From the NCBI GenBank assembly GCA_030745755.1, contig JASLOA010000018.1:1-50270 (forward strand): a DNA stretch of 50,270 nt. Direction: 5' to 3'. Of this stretch, positions 8,014 to 15,553 are shown in pieces. The position numbers and the translations under genes are program-made. This DNA is from Kiritimatiellia bacterium (GTDB lineage Bacteria > Verrucomicrobiota > Kiritimatiellia > UBA8416 > JABMPJ01). The notes beneath the pieces were generated by a model, which saw nothing but the letters and a program-made list of their open reading frames with translations, had not been told where the DNA came from and did no database searches. The number at the start of each line of letters is the position of its first letter. The first letter of the stretch is position 1.

Positions 8014-8870
8014 GCCGTCGTCCCCAAAATCTGGGGTGCAGGGTGTTGTGCGGACAATGCGGTTCGGCAGTGGTAGTCGGTTTCGGCCCAGCTGGCACAG
8101 AGGTGCGAGATGCGCTCGAAGAGAGCCAGGGCCAGGTCACGTTGGGTGTCGCGATCGTCACGGGGAAAGTGGTCGCGCACGTAGTCAAGAACATGCTCGG
8201 CAAACTCGCGAAAGGCGCCGTGCAGAGCGCTGCGCAAGCAGCCCGCCACAGCCAGGAGACGTGCATTCGATAGCGGGATGTGGAGATGACGCGCCGCCAG
8301 CGCAATACGTTGGCGGCGGGGGAGATCCTCGAACAGTGTCGCTGCGTGTTTCGCGGCGAGCAAGGCCAGTTCCTCGGTTTCCACTGCTTCAGCCGTATCC
8401 AGCGTGCCCGGAAGCCATTCCTCTGTGGCGTCTTCCGTTGGATGCGTCCCCGGCGGGCCCTGGTGGGTCGAGATGTGGGCGGCAGACAGATACTCGCGGC
8501 GCAGGTGTTCGCGTACCACCGAGCGCATCAGAAGCGTGGCGCCCCCCTGTACGATATCGAACGGCGCATCGCTGGCCCCCTCGACACGGGCGAAGAGCCA
8601 CTCCTTGTAAGCCTTGCCATTAATCGCCTCCGGCAAGGTCATGTGCAGCTCGAGCAGGTGCCACGCATCAGCGTCCGGGAGGGCGACCAGCACCACATCC
8701 GAGACGTTGATCGTGCTCAGGCAGCGCTGGGCCAGCGTGCGGTAGCGTTGCCCTCCGAACGTGTGCAGGGCCAGCCGCGTTTCGGGGGAACAGCGGAGCA
8801 CGGCACACCGTTCCTTCCATTCGTTCCACGGTTGCATACGACGATCCATCATGCGGACAGTTGAAAGCAT
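8010..8870 (-). CDS. Divergent sigma-70/ECF-like regulator (tentative)
   Basis: 286 residues. The segment LFEDLPRRQRIALAARHLH followed by a helical NARLLAVAGCLRSALHGAF resembles ECF sigma region 4 (LPxxQRxxLxLRH ... AxxLGCSxGxVKSRLHRA) with a degenerate HTH. Around residues 95-140, KAYKEWLFARVE ... MRSVVREHLRREYLS echoes the region 2 helix that ends in LRR. The N-terminal ~85 residues are unlike sigma factors. The key -10-contacting residues cannot be assigned, so it may be a sigma-derived protein rather than an active factor. No good Shine-Dalgarno marks the start; ATGs at 8852, 8849 and 8837 are alternatives. First gene of the operon leading to fetAB. Confidence 0.55.
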   Translation of the reverse strand: MLSTVRMMDRRMQPWNEWKERCAVLRCSPETRLALHTFGGQRYRTLAQRCLSTINVSDVVLVALPDADAWHLLELHMTLPEAINGKAYKEWLFARVEGASDAPFDIVQGGATLLMRSVVREHLRREYLSAAHISTHQGPPGTHPTEDATEEWLPGTLDTAEAVETEELALLAAKHAATLFEDLPRRQRIALAARHLHIPLSNARLLAVAGCLRSALHGAFREFAEHVLDYVRDHFPRDDRDTQRDLALALFERISHLCASWAETDYHCRTALSAQHPAPQILGTTA

Positions 8871-8944
8871 ACGCGGCTGCGATGCAATCCCTTTTCTGCT
8901 CCTGCCGAGTCGCTCTGACGCCAGGTCTGTACAAGGGCGGATGG

Positions 8945-8977
8945 AAAGGCGGAGATCTTCAGGAGATCTCCGCCCTT
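8945..8977 (-). terminator. Hairpin terminator after the Whirly-like gene
   Basis: Perfect 11-bp inverted repeat GGCGGAGATCT (8948-8958) and AGATCTCCGCC (8964-8974) with a 5-base loop, read on the minus strand into TTTCC. It lies 14 bases beyond the stop of the minus-strand gene at 8991 and before the sigma-like gene, separating the two transcription units. The U-tract is short, so efficiency is uncertain. Confidence 0.65.
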
Positions 8978-8990
8978 CCTCGGCCGGCCC

Positions 8991-9548
8991 TCAGGCGGCT
9001 TCCGCGGTCACGTGACCAAAGGCCATGTGGAACAGCGCGGCCGAGAAGATGGATTCAAGACCAATCGCCTCGGTCGGGGAGAGCAGGAAGTGGCCCTTGA
9101 AGATCTGCTGGCCCTGTTTATCTTTGCGCGAGATGCCCACCGTGTAGCCCTTGCGTTCCGTGTTGGTGCGCATCCCAATGACGGTGTCCTTGTCGCCGTT
9201 CACGTGGTAGAGCCCTTTGCCATTGGTGCCCAAGCCTGGCTGTTTGAGTTGGAGGACCGCCAGGAATTCGCAGGCATCCATGAAACTCAGTTTCACGGTG
9301 GCTTTGGATTCCCAGTCGAACGTAGCATGCGCTCGTTCGGTGCCGCTTCCGGTGGCCTTGGTCTTCTGCTTGGCCATCTCCATGAAGAAGCAGCCATTGC
9401 GCCGTCCTGAGGGGGGCTTGAATTCAAAGCGCAGCGCTGCGCCCGTCCCCTTGCTGTTGGCATGGTAGAACGCGATGCGTCCCTGGTTGCTGTAGGTGGT
9501 CTGTGCTGCTGTGTCGGCTGTCGTCTCGGTCTTGTTCTCGTCTGTCAT
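8991..9548 (-). CDS. Whirly-like putative single-stranded-DNA-binding protein
   Basis: 185 residues from the ATG at 9548, which has AAGGAG seven bases upstream. The domain order matches plant Whirly proteins (PF08536): an N-terminal K33-GTGAAL motif followed by strands (compare KGKAAL of Whirly), a strand pair GCFFMEMAKQK, an F77-DWE motif followed by KLSFMDACEFLAVLQ (compare YDWxxKQxFxLSxTExGxLxSL), more strands (DTVIGMR, KGYTVGIS), and a C-terminal helix SPTEAIGLESIFSAALFH before GH (compare TxAEFAVxxxxxxFxLPxxxGW). Whirly and related MRP/PC4-like folds bind ssDNA or RNA as tetramers. The gene sits 70 bases behind ssb on the same strand, which fits a role on ssDNA. Family assignment is by eye and needs a profile or structure comparison. 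Confidence 0.6.
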   Translation of the reverse strand: MTDENKTETTADTAAQTTYSNQGRIAFYHANSKGTGAALRFEFKPPSGRRNGCFFMEMAKQKTKATGSGTERAHATFDWESKATVKLSFMDACEFLAVLQLKQPGLGTNGKGLYHVNGDKDTVIGMRTNTERKGYTVGISRKDKQGQQIFKGHFLLSPTEAIGLESIFSAALFHMAFGHVTAEAA

Positions 9549-9618
9549 GATGATTCTCCTTGTTACTAATGTTGTATCTGTGGTCAAAGACCTGTTTGGG
9601 AATGTAGAGACGCGATAT

Positions 9619-10041
9619 CTAGAATGGCATGTCCTCCTCCGGGATATCGCCGGCTGCGCCCGCCGTCACGGTTTCGCGGGTCTCATTGGTTGGCGCCGCG
9701 CCGTTGCTGTGGCCGCGACCGATGAACTGTACCCGGTTGGCACAGACGCGCATCTTCGAGCGTGGCTGGCCGTCGGCATTCTCCCACCGGTCGAGTTGAA
9801 GACGCCCCTCGACCAGGACCGGCGCGCCCTTGGTGAGGTACTGCGTGCAGGTTTCGGCCTGGCGCCCCCAGACGACCACATCCGTGAAACAGACCCGCTC
9901 CACCTGTTCGCCGTTACGGTTCTTGTAGTGATCATTGATCGCCACACCGAGATCGGCCACGGCCATCCCGCTGTTGGTCTGTTTCAGTTCGGGGTCCCTC
10001 GTCAGGTTTCCCGCCAGGAATACACGATTCATAGAGCTCAT
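9619..10041 (-). CDS. ssb: Single-stranded DNA-binding protein
   Basis: 140 residues from the ATG at 10041 with AAGGAGG five bases upstream (a GTG at 10044 is too close to the SD). The OB-fold sequence is canonical: MNRVFLAGNLTRDPEL, FTDVVVWGRQAETC, YLTKGAPVLVEGRLQ, and MRVCANRVQFIGRG. A short linker follows and ends in the acidic tip EEDMPF that recruits replication and repair proteins. It coats ssDNA during replication, recombination and repair. First gene of a two-gene minus-strand unit with the Whirly-like protein, facing the PaaX-like gene across a palindrome-rich intergenic region. Confidence 0.95.
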   Translation of the reverse strand: MSSMNRVFLAGNLTRDPELKQTNSGMAVADLGVAINDHYKNRNGEQVERVCFTDVVVWGRQAETCTQYLTKGAPVLVEGRLQLDRWENADGQPRSKMRVCANRVQFIGRGHSNGAAPTNETRETVTAGAAGDIPEEDMPF

Positions 10042-10176
10042 CACCGCCTCCTTTGTTTGGTTGTTAACTTTGCCCTACACCCCCTTGAAGTAATCTGCCC
10101 CCCCGATTACCGCAAAATAGCTGAAAATAGTTGATAGATCACATCAGATTGTTGATAATGAGAACTGTACAACAAC

Positions 10177-10205
10177 ATTATAACAAACGTATTACACATA
10201 ATACC
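10177..10205 (-). promoter_or_regulatory. Candidate ssb promoter
   Basis: On the minus strand a perfect -10 TATAAT lies at 10182-10177, about 140 bases upstream of ssb. The -35 at a 17-base spacing (GGTATT, 10205-10200) is weak and is overlapped by the inverted repeat at 10189-10204, so the promoter is probably regulated or activator-dependent. Confidence 0.5.
10189..10204. promoter_or_regulatory. Inverted repeat over the ssb -35 region
   Basis: GTATTA-CACA-TAATAC, a perfect 6-bp dyad with a 4-base centre, lying between the ssb -10 and the larger palindrome at 10205. Its size and place fit an operator for a dimeric regulator, but it could be chance in AT-rich DNA. Confidence 0.4.
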
Positions 10206-10242
10206 TGTCACATATAGTCACGATCGTGAATGTATATGACAG
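10205..10242. promoter_or_regulatory. 38-bp near-perfect palindrome, candidate operator
   Basis: The arms start CTGTCA and end TGACAG, with a perfect centre CACGATCGTG; 16 of 19 positions pair. It sits in the gap between divergent ssb and the PaaX-like gene, about 50 bases before the latter's start, where an autoregulatory site would be expected. PaaX-family repressors bind long dyads, so self-regulation is the leading idea (inference). Confidence 0.5.
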
Positions 10243-10292
10243 TGTTTGTCGCGGACTGGCGATTGTTTTTGGGTGCTTGAAAGGGGGGGGCG

Positions 10293-11195
10293 ATGGACGC
10301 GGAGATGCCGGGGGCGGGTGTTTGCTGGAAACTGGTGCGGCGACGGGTCGTGGACGAGATGGTGGAGCTGTTGCTGTTCTACTCGGAGATGGTGAACACG
10401 CGCGGGTACGCAATGAGTTGGGGGCGTTGCTTCTCCAGTCGGAACGCCTACCACTGTGCCACGGCACGCCTCAGGAAACAGGGCATGATTGCACGGCGGG
10501 CGGATCGGCATGGCCCTGCCCAACTCACTGCGCTGGAGGTGGCGCGCGATCGATTGTCGGACTTCTACCGCGCCGAACGGTTCTGGGGCCGGAAGTGGAA
10601 CGGGGTCTGGCAGGTGCTGATGTACGATGTCCCTGAACGTGAGCGGAGCTATCGCGATGCCCTTCGCACCTTTCTGAAACGGCACCGCATGGGGGGGCTG
10701 CAACGCAGCGTGTGGGTGACGACAGAAGATCTGCGCGCAGAATATCATGACCTGTGCGAGGCTTCCCAGGTGGATGCCTACTCGTTTCTGATGCAGGCAC
10801 GCACATTGATGGGGGCCTCGAACCGTGAACTGGCGGCCGGGGCATGGGACCTCGGGCGGCTGCGTGAAGGGCACCGCTGGTATCTCGACACGTATCGGAA
10901 CCGAATGCTGGCGGTGCAGCGCGGGGAGCTGCCGCCCGAGAGTATCATGCATACCGTGCGCGAGGAACTGACCGCCTTTGAGACGGTGACCCTTGACGAC
11001 CCGCTGTTGCCACGTGACCTCTATCCCGAGGACTACCTGGGGCCGGATGTGCTGGCTTTTCACGGTGACTTCATGCGCAACGTCGGCGAAGCCGCCGTGC
11101 GGCAGTGGTCAACGCTGAAAGCCTCGTACCCGCGGCACAAGCCACGCCGCAAGCGTAAGCGCCAGCAGCAAGGCCAGGGACACAGCGATGTGTAG
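10293..11195 (+). CDS. PaaX-family-like transcriptional regulator
   Basis: 300 residues, start ATG 10293 behind a G-rich AAGGGGGGGG element. The N-terminal ~90 residues look like a winged helix (YAMSWGRCFSSRNAYHCATARLRKQGMI, with LxxxGMIxR typical of the wing). The central part WQVLMYDVPERERSYRDALR ... GGLQRSVWVT matches the PaaX central domain, which has a ferredoxin/Cas2-like fold. The C-terminal part holds the PaaX_C pattern WDLGRLREGHRWYL and DPLLPRDLYPEDYLG, ending in a very basic tail (about 282-294). PaaX represses phenylacetate degradation in E. coli, but no paa genes are nearby, so the target differs. The 3' end overlaps the convergent TVP38 gene by 87 bases. Confidence 0.75.
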   Translation: MDAEMPGAGVCWKLVRRRVVDEMVELLLFYSEMVNTRGYAMSWGRCFSSRNAYHCATARLRKQGMIARRADRHGPAQLTALEVARDRLSDFYRAERFWGRKWNGVWQVLMYDVPERERSYRDALRTFLKRHRMGGLQRSVWVTTEDLRAEYHDLCEASQVDAYSFLMQARTLMGASNRELAAGAWDLGRLREGHRWYLDTYRNRMLAVQRGELPPESIMHTVREELTAFETVTLDDPLLPRDLYPEDYLGPDVLAFHGDFMRNVGEAAVRQWSTLKASYPRHKPRRKRKRQQQGQGHSDV

Positions 11196-11801
11196 TCGGC
11201 TCGGCTCACTGGCCGTTCTGCCCCACAGCGCGTAGATGATGGTGATGGGGAGGGTACCCAGGACAGTGGCCCATAGGTAGGGACGGAAGGGCAGTCGCAG
11301 CAGTCCCGCAATCATGTTGATGATGGAGGCATTCGACAGCGGGAAGAGCCGCAGAAGGAGCAGGGCGCGGAAGGGGTGTGTCTTCAAGACGGTCAAGGAG
11401 TTCTGCCAGCGCCGCGGCGTGAGGCGCTCGGCTGAGTGGGAGAGCAGGCCCATGGATAGGTAGTAATGCACAATCGACCCGGCTGTCCCGGCGGCCATCC
11501 CGATCAGGCTTCCCATGGTGACACCATAGAGCAGTCCGGCCACCAGGCAGATCGGTGCGCGTGGAACGAAGAAGACGGGAGTCACGATCCCTATGAGAAT
11601 GAGCACGAGGGGTCCAAGGGCCCCCATGGCTGCGGTCAGTTCATAGATGTGCTCACGGCTGAGCCACGTGCGGGCCGCGGGGATGGTGCACAGGATGCCA
11701 ATCAGGACGGCAATGACCAGGGCACGCAGCAGAACCCGACGCAGGTCACCCAGGCTTCCTCTGCGCGGTATGCGGTCGTGTTCAGTAGGTTGCTGGGACA
11801 T
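11109..11801 (-). CDS. TVP38/TMEM64 (VTT domain) family membrane protein
   Basis: 230 residues with about five hydrophobic segments. The central VTT/SNARE-assoc domain is recognisable from VTPVFFVPRAPICLVAGLLYG, the GTAGSIVHYYLS stretch and LLLLRLFPLSNASIINMIAGLLRLPF with its PxxNxxxxNxxAG-like core. Relatives are DedA-like inner-membrane proteins thought to flip or scramble lipids. No clear Shine-Dalgarno precedes the ATG. The C terminus lies under the 3' end of the convergent PaaX-like gene. Confidence 0.87.
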   Translation of the reverse strand: MSQQPTEHDRIPRRGSLGDLRRVLLRALVIAVLIGILCTIPAARTWLSREHIYELTAAMGALGPLVLILIGIVTPVFFVPRAPICLVAGLLYGVTMGSLIGMAAGTAGSIVHYYLSMGLLSHSAERLTPRRWQNSLTVLKTHPFRALLLLRLFPLSNASIINMIAGLLRLPFRPYLWATVLGTLPITIIYALWGRTASEPSRLHIAVSLALLLALTLAAWLVPRVRGFQR

Positions 11802-11850
11802 GTTTGAATCCGTGTTGTAGGGGATGGGGAGGGGGATGACAAGTGTTTAG

Positions 11851-12050
11851 CTGCGTGTTGCCCAAACTACCAGGGCGGCTCAAAGGAGATGCTTGCCACT
11901 TCGCTCTTCCTATCTACGAAGGACAGGTCGACAAGCTCAGCATGACAATTTCTTAGGATACTCGGTGATTCTGGAACTGTCATCCCGAGCGAAGTGCCTG
12001 CATACGGACTTGCTTCGGGGTCGATCGATCTCCTTTGGGGCAACACGCCG
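11851..12050. repeat. Long-hairpin intergenic repeat, copy A
   Basis: Starts CTGCGTGTTGCCC and ends GGGGCAACACGCCG as terminal inverted repeats. Internally it has the pair AAGCTCAGCATGACA and TGTCATCCCGAGCGAAG seen also at 33845 and 38374. About 200 bases, longer than copies B and C through extra sequence in both arms. No coding sequence. It fills the gap between the TVP38 gene and the cyclic-nucleotide-binding gene, so it looks like a MITE- or REP-type non-autonomous element. Confidence 0.8.
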
Positions 12051-12120
12051 TTAGGCATTGATGTAGGAGGCAAAACGGGCGATAGTGTGAGGCCAAGCCT
12101 AAGGACGAGGAGTGTGCGTG

Positions 12121-12585
12121 ATGAAGATTGATCCGGACCGTGTGGTGTTGCCGCCGAGCGAAATGTTGGCTGGATACAGCGATGAGGACCTGCGTGAGCT
12201 GAGCGGCTACGGCCGGTTCATCGTTTTCAACGAGAAAGACGTTATCATAAAGGAAGGGCGCGAACAGAACCGGCTCAGCTTTCTGATCGCCGGGGCGCTT
12301 GATGTTGTGCATGAGACGGATACCGGACCCGTGCCCGTTGGCGCCATTTCGGAAGGCGAGTGGTTTGGAGAGATCAACATCTTCGATGCCGACGTGGCCA
12401 GCGCCACGGTCGTGGCACACACGGAGAGCCAGGTGTGGTACATCTCCCGTTCGAAGCTTGAGGAGTTTCTGAACGACGAACCCGCGCTCGGCTGCCAGTT
12501 GATCCTGGGAGCGGCCGAAATTCTGGCGCACCGCATTCGTGGTGTGTTGGCCAAGCTCAACGCAACATGGGAACTCAGCTCGTAG
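12121..12585 (+). CDS. Cyclic-nucleotide-binding (CNB/CRP-like effector) domain protein
   Basis: 154 residues consisting of one CNB domain and no HTH. The beta-roll pattern is visible: FIVFNEKDVIIKEGREQNRLSFLIAGALDVV, then AISEGEWFGEINIFD (the phosphate-binding cassette GExxGE is here EGEWFGEI, with the later Arg replaced), then ATVVAHTESQVWYISRSKLEEFL. It may sense a nucleotide or be a degenerate regulatory module; without an output domain it must act through a partner. Start ATG 12121 with GAGGA upstream; in-frame GTGs at 12112 and 12118 are alternatives. It precedes a lipid-related gene pair by 65 bases. Confidence 0.8.
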   Translation: MKIDPDRVVLPPSEMLAGYSDEDLRELSGYGRFIVFNEKDVIIKEGREQNRLSFLIAGALDVVHETDTGPVPVGAISEGEWFGEINIFDADVASATVVAHTESQVWYISRSKLEEFLNDEPALGCQLILGAAEILAHRIRGVLAKLNATWELSS

Positions 12586-12650
12586 GGCCCTCGCAACGAA
12601 CCTGGGGAGTGAGCTTGGCTTGTTCCTCACATTCGGGTTAGGATGCGCGT

Positions 12651-13349
12651 ATGAAATTATCGATTGTTATCCCTATCTACAACGAAGTGGAAACACTGCG
12701 GGAGCTCCTGCAATGCGTGGTGGATGTTGACCTGGGCGTCGAGAAGGAGCTGGTTCTCGTCGATGACTGCTCCTCGGACGGAACCATCGACCTCTTGAAG
12801 CAACTGGAGCAGGAACATCCGGAGTGGACGGTTGCCTATCACGAGGTGAATCAAGGCAAGGGCGCCGCCTTGCGTACCGGCTTTGCCAAGGCAACCGGCG
12901 ATGTGGTGACTATCCAGGACGCGGACCTGGAATATGACCCCAAGGATTTGGCTCTGCTCCTGGGACCCATACGGCAGGGGCGTGCAGATGTGGTATACGG
13001 GTCGCGCTTCCTGGGTGGCGGGCCACACCGTGTGGTCTACTTCTGGCACTACGTGGGTAACCGGTTCCTGACACTCCTCTCGAACATGATGACAGATATC
13101 AACCTCACGGATATGGAGGTCTGCTACAAGATGTTCAGGCGCGAGGTCCTGGAGGGGCTCGAGATCAAGGAAGACCGATTTGGGTTTGAACCGGAAATCA
13201 CGGCCAAAGTATCTCGCGGTAAGCGCTGGCGTATGTACGAGGTCCCGATTTCCTACTACGGGCGTAGCTACGCTGAAGGCAAGAAGATCACGTGGCGCGA
13301 TGGCTTCCGGGCACTGTGGTGCATTATCAAGTACCGGTTTGTAAGCTGA
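12651..13349 (+). CDS. Family 2 glycosyltransferase, polyprenyl-phosphate type
   Basis: 232 residues with a GT-A fold and no membrane segment. It opens [18 protein letters not shown], has the nucleotide-sugar Asp pair [11 protein letters not shown], the DxD-type metal site [10 protein letters not shown] and the acceptor region [11 protein letters not shown]. Close in pattern to dolichyl/undecaprenyl-phosphate mannosyl- or glucosyltransferases (DPM1-like), which move a sugar onto a lipid carrier for export. Sugar and acceptor not determinable. Sixteen bases before pgpA, likely cotranscribed. Confidence 0.88.
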   Translation: MKLSIVIPIYNEVETLRELLQCVVDVDLGVEKELVLVDDCSSDGTIDLLKQLEQEHPEWTVAYHEVNQGKGAALRTGFAKATGDVVTIQDADLEYDPKDLALLLGPIRQGRADVVYGSRFLGGGPHRVVYFWHYVGNRFLTLLSNMMTDINLTDMEVCYKMFRREVLEGLEIKEDRFGFEPEITAKVSRGKRWRMYEVPISYYGRSYAEGKKITWRDGFRALWCIIKYRFVS

Positions 13350-13364
13350 ACGGAGTACCAACGA

Positions 13365-13847
13365 ATGAAGCGATTGTGGACACGGTTGGTGGTTCTGGTG
13401 GCAATGGGGTTCGGGCTGGGTCTGAGCCCTGTGGCTTCGGGAACCACCGGTAGCTTGCTGGGCGTTCTGTTGGCATGGGCCATTGCGCCACTGTCCTGGA
13501 TCGGACAGACCGTAGCGGTGGTGCTGATGATCCTGGCGGCTATCCCGGTATGCCATGTGGCTGAACGTGAGTTCGGCAAAAAGGACGATGGCCGCGTGGT
13601 CGCGGACGAATACGTCACGTTTCCGCTCTGCCTCATTGGCATTCCCTGGATGTCGCAGCTCTGGCTGCTCTGTGCCGCATTCCTGGTTCATCGCGCGCTG
13701 GATATCTGGAAACCCACCCCGGCACGCCAGATGCAGAACATTCCCGGCGGCGTCGGCATCGTGCTCGATGACGTCGTGTCGAGCCTGTATGGGCTTGGCG
13801 TGATGCACCTGCTGTGGTGGGCCGCACAGCGGTTCGGGCTAGCCTAA
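13365..13847 (+). CDS. pgpA: Phosphatidylglycerophosphatase A
   Basis: 160-residue integral membrane phosphatase that converts phosphatidylglycerol phosphate to phosphatidylglycerol. Family signatures are intact: GSLLGVLLAW near the N terminus, KKDDGRVVADEYVTFPL (metal-binding Asp/Glu cluster) and the C-terminal ALDIWKPTPARQMQNIPGG followed by GIVLDDVVSSLYG. Four hydrophobic segments fit the family. Usual length. Lies just behind the glycosyltransferase, a lipid-linked pairing. Confidence 0.94.
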   Translation: MKRLWTRLVVLVAMGFGLGLSPVASGTTGSLLGVLLAWAIAPLSWIGQTVAVVLMILAAIPVCHVAEREFGKKDDGRVVADEYVTFPLCLIGIPWMSQLWLLCAAFLVHRALDIWKPTPARQMQNIPGGVGIVLDDVVSSLYGLGVMHLLWWAAQRFGLA

Positions 13848-14140
13848 GTGCGCCAGGTGCCGATCGACCTCATTAGCCAGAATACAGTTCGTTCTTGCAG
13901 GGAATGCCTGAATTCAGCACAGTGACTCAGTGTGCAAATATGTACAATGAAGCCAGGGAATCGCCCGTTGCAAAAAGACCATACTAAATATGGGGGGCCT
14001 GTGCTGTTCTTGTACTAGATCTAGAAACAGCCCCATCAGGCACGGAAAATGCGTCATTCAACCTGAGTCTATAGCTTGCGAGAGGTGTGTTTCCCTCTTT
14101 ACGGGGGATTGGCCTTTTCAGGGAACTGTTCATTGTGAAG

Positions 14141-14641
14141 ATGCTGCTGAGAAACGCGAAAGAAATGGGTCCCCGCGACCGGAGTGGTTTCACGTTGGTC
14201 GAGATCATGATCGTGGTCTTGACGATTGCGCTGCTTTCGGCCATTGCGCTGCCGGGGTTTCGGAAGGCAAGAACCCAGACGCTGCTGACCCAGGTAGCCA
14301 ACGACATCAAGGTCTTTGGAGATGGATTTGACCTATATGCCCTCGAACGCGGCGGCTATCCTCCCGACTATCATCTTGGGGCACCCTACAACCTGCCTAA
14401 TGCAGCCATGGAGGAGTACCTCAATGCTGAGAAGTGGGCGGACACAACCGGCGTGGGGGGGAATTACAACTGGGAGGGCCCTGATTCCTACCCCTATGCC
14501 GGCATCTCGATCTTTGGTGCCACGGCAACCGAGGACACTATGCGTCAGCTCGACAAGATCCTGGATGACGGCGACCTGACATCCGGTATGTTTCGCAAGA
14601 TAGCAGCCAACAGTCGATACACCTACGTTCTCGAAGAGTAG
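14141..14641 (+). CDS. Type II secretion/type IV pilin-like prepilin
   Basis: About 166 residues from ATG 14141 (an ATG at 14165 is also possible). A leader MLLRNAKEMGPRDRSG precedes the prepilin peptidase site G|FTLVEIMIVVLTIALLSA, with the conserved Glu at mature +5, followed by a hydrophobic helix and a globular part (LYALERGGYPPDYHLG is typical of PVC pseudopilins with a DUF-type C terminus). The product is exported, cleaved and methylated, and either joins a pilus or pseudopilus or acts as a surface protein. No pilus genes are nearby. The 290 bases upstream (13848-14140) hold no gene but contain AT-rich, dyad-rich DNA that may be a leader. Confidence 0.88.
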   Translation: MLLRNAKEMGPRDRSGFTLVEIMIVVLTIALLSAIALPGFRKARTQTLLTQVANDIKVFGDGFDLYALERGGYPPDYHLGAPYNLPNAAMEEYLNAEKWADTTGVGGNYNWEGPDSYPYAGISIFGATATEDTMRQLDKILDDGDLTSGMFRKIAANSRYTYVLEE

Positions 14642-15083
14642 ACGGTTATCTATTCGTAGATTAGCTGTTGCATGGGTGCTGAGCATGGCTGCCGAATCCC
14701 ACGCGGGGTCGCTGTTGAGAATCTCTGGAACGACTCGTCTGGTGCCTGCGCGGACCTGCCTGCCCCTGACCGGCGTGGCTGGGTTGCGGCCCCCGGCATC
14801 TTCAGTAAAGCTTCCGCCTAAGCAAGCTTCGCGTGTGTGATTGCAGACCTGGTTCTTGCCGCTTATTCAATGCGTAAAAGATGGTAAACACAATCACCAT
14901 TGACGCGTTTGGTTTCTCGAAAAAAGCGGCTCTCCAGTGCTGATTTGTCTCTGCAGAACGGGAGAGTCCTGCTAGTGTATCGTGGCAAGAGGGAGGGTAT
15001 GATGGGAAGAGGCGCGACCTCTCTGGCTCTCACGACCCTACGGGTCCTTCGGTGACATTTTGTGATGAGTCAACGGGGCTGTT
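14642..15083. other. Intergenic region before nrfH
   Basis: About 440 bases without a convincing gene. A purine-rich GAGGGAGGGT motif followed by ATGATG (14999) opens an 18-codon frame that stops at 15055. An in-frame ATG at 15065 just before nrfH is in the wrong frame for the cytochrome. A dyad near CTCTCC/GGAGAG (about 14930-14966) may be a weak hairpin. No promoter of good consensus is evident. It may contain the decayed or frameshifted start of nrfH. Confidence 0.5.
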
Positions 15084-15542
15084 TTGCTGGGGATTGCTAT
15101 AGGAGCCGGTGCGTACACGTTTCGGTATGCCGAAGGTTTCTCCTATTTCAGCACTGACCCCAAGGCGTGCGTCAACTGTCACATCATGACGCCGCAGTAC
15201 GACTCGTGGCAGAAGTCGAGCCATCACGGTGCTGCTACCTGCGTCGATTGTCACTTGCCTCACGACTTTGTCGGCAAGTACATCGCCAAGGCCGACAACG
15301 GCTACCACCACTCCAAGGGCTTCACGCTGCAGGACTTCCACGAGCCGATCATGATCAAGGAGAAGAACCGCGAGATTCTCCAGCATAACTGCATCGAATG
15401 CCACGAGGATATGGTTCACGAACTGTTTCACCGCGATATGACCAAGCCGGATGCCGTTAGCTGTCTGCACTGCCATGCATCGGCGGGTCACGGGTCACTG
15501 CCAACGAGCATTGGCGGCCCGGGCAAGAATTGGAAGCATTAA
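15084..15542 (+). CDS. nrfH: NrfH-type tetraheme cytochrome c, N terminus doubtful
   Basis: NapC/NirT family quinol dehydrogenase that passes electrons from menaquinol to NrfA. Four CxxCH heme sites are visible (CVNCH, CVDCH, CIECH, CLHCH), and the order and spacing match NrfH, including [18 protein letters not shown]. The membrane anchor is short: in this frame only [17 protein letters not shown] remains after an upstream stop at 15066, and the only start is TTG 15084. A one-base change would join MSQRGCF (ATG 15065) to LGIAIGAG and give a normal anchor, so a frameshift or sequencing error is suspected. The nrfA start follows 12 bases after the stop. Confidence 0.85.
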   Translation: MLGIAIGAGAYTFRYAEGFSYFSTDPKACVNCHIMTPQYDSWQKSSHHGAATCVDCHLPHDFVGKYIAKADNGYHHSKGFTLQDFHEPIMIKEKNREILQHNCIECHEDMVHELFHRDMTKPDAVSCLHCHASAGHGSLPTSIGGPGKNWKH

Positions 15543-15553
15543 AAGGAGAGGCC

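Noticed and set aside
10205..10242. Idea that the dyads and PaaX/Cas2-like fold mark a CRISPR or defence locus
   Set aside because: There are no regularly spaced repeats and no Cas genes; the Cas2-like fold is a normal part of PaaX regulators.
12657..13808. Long minus-strand frame of 383 codons opposite the glycosyltransferase and pgpA
   Set aside because: It spans two recognised genes on the other strand and has composition typical of antisense GC-rich frames.
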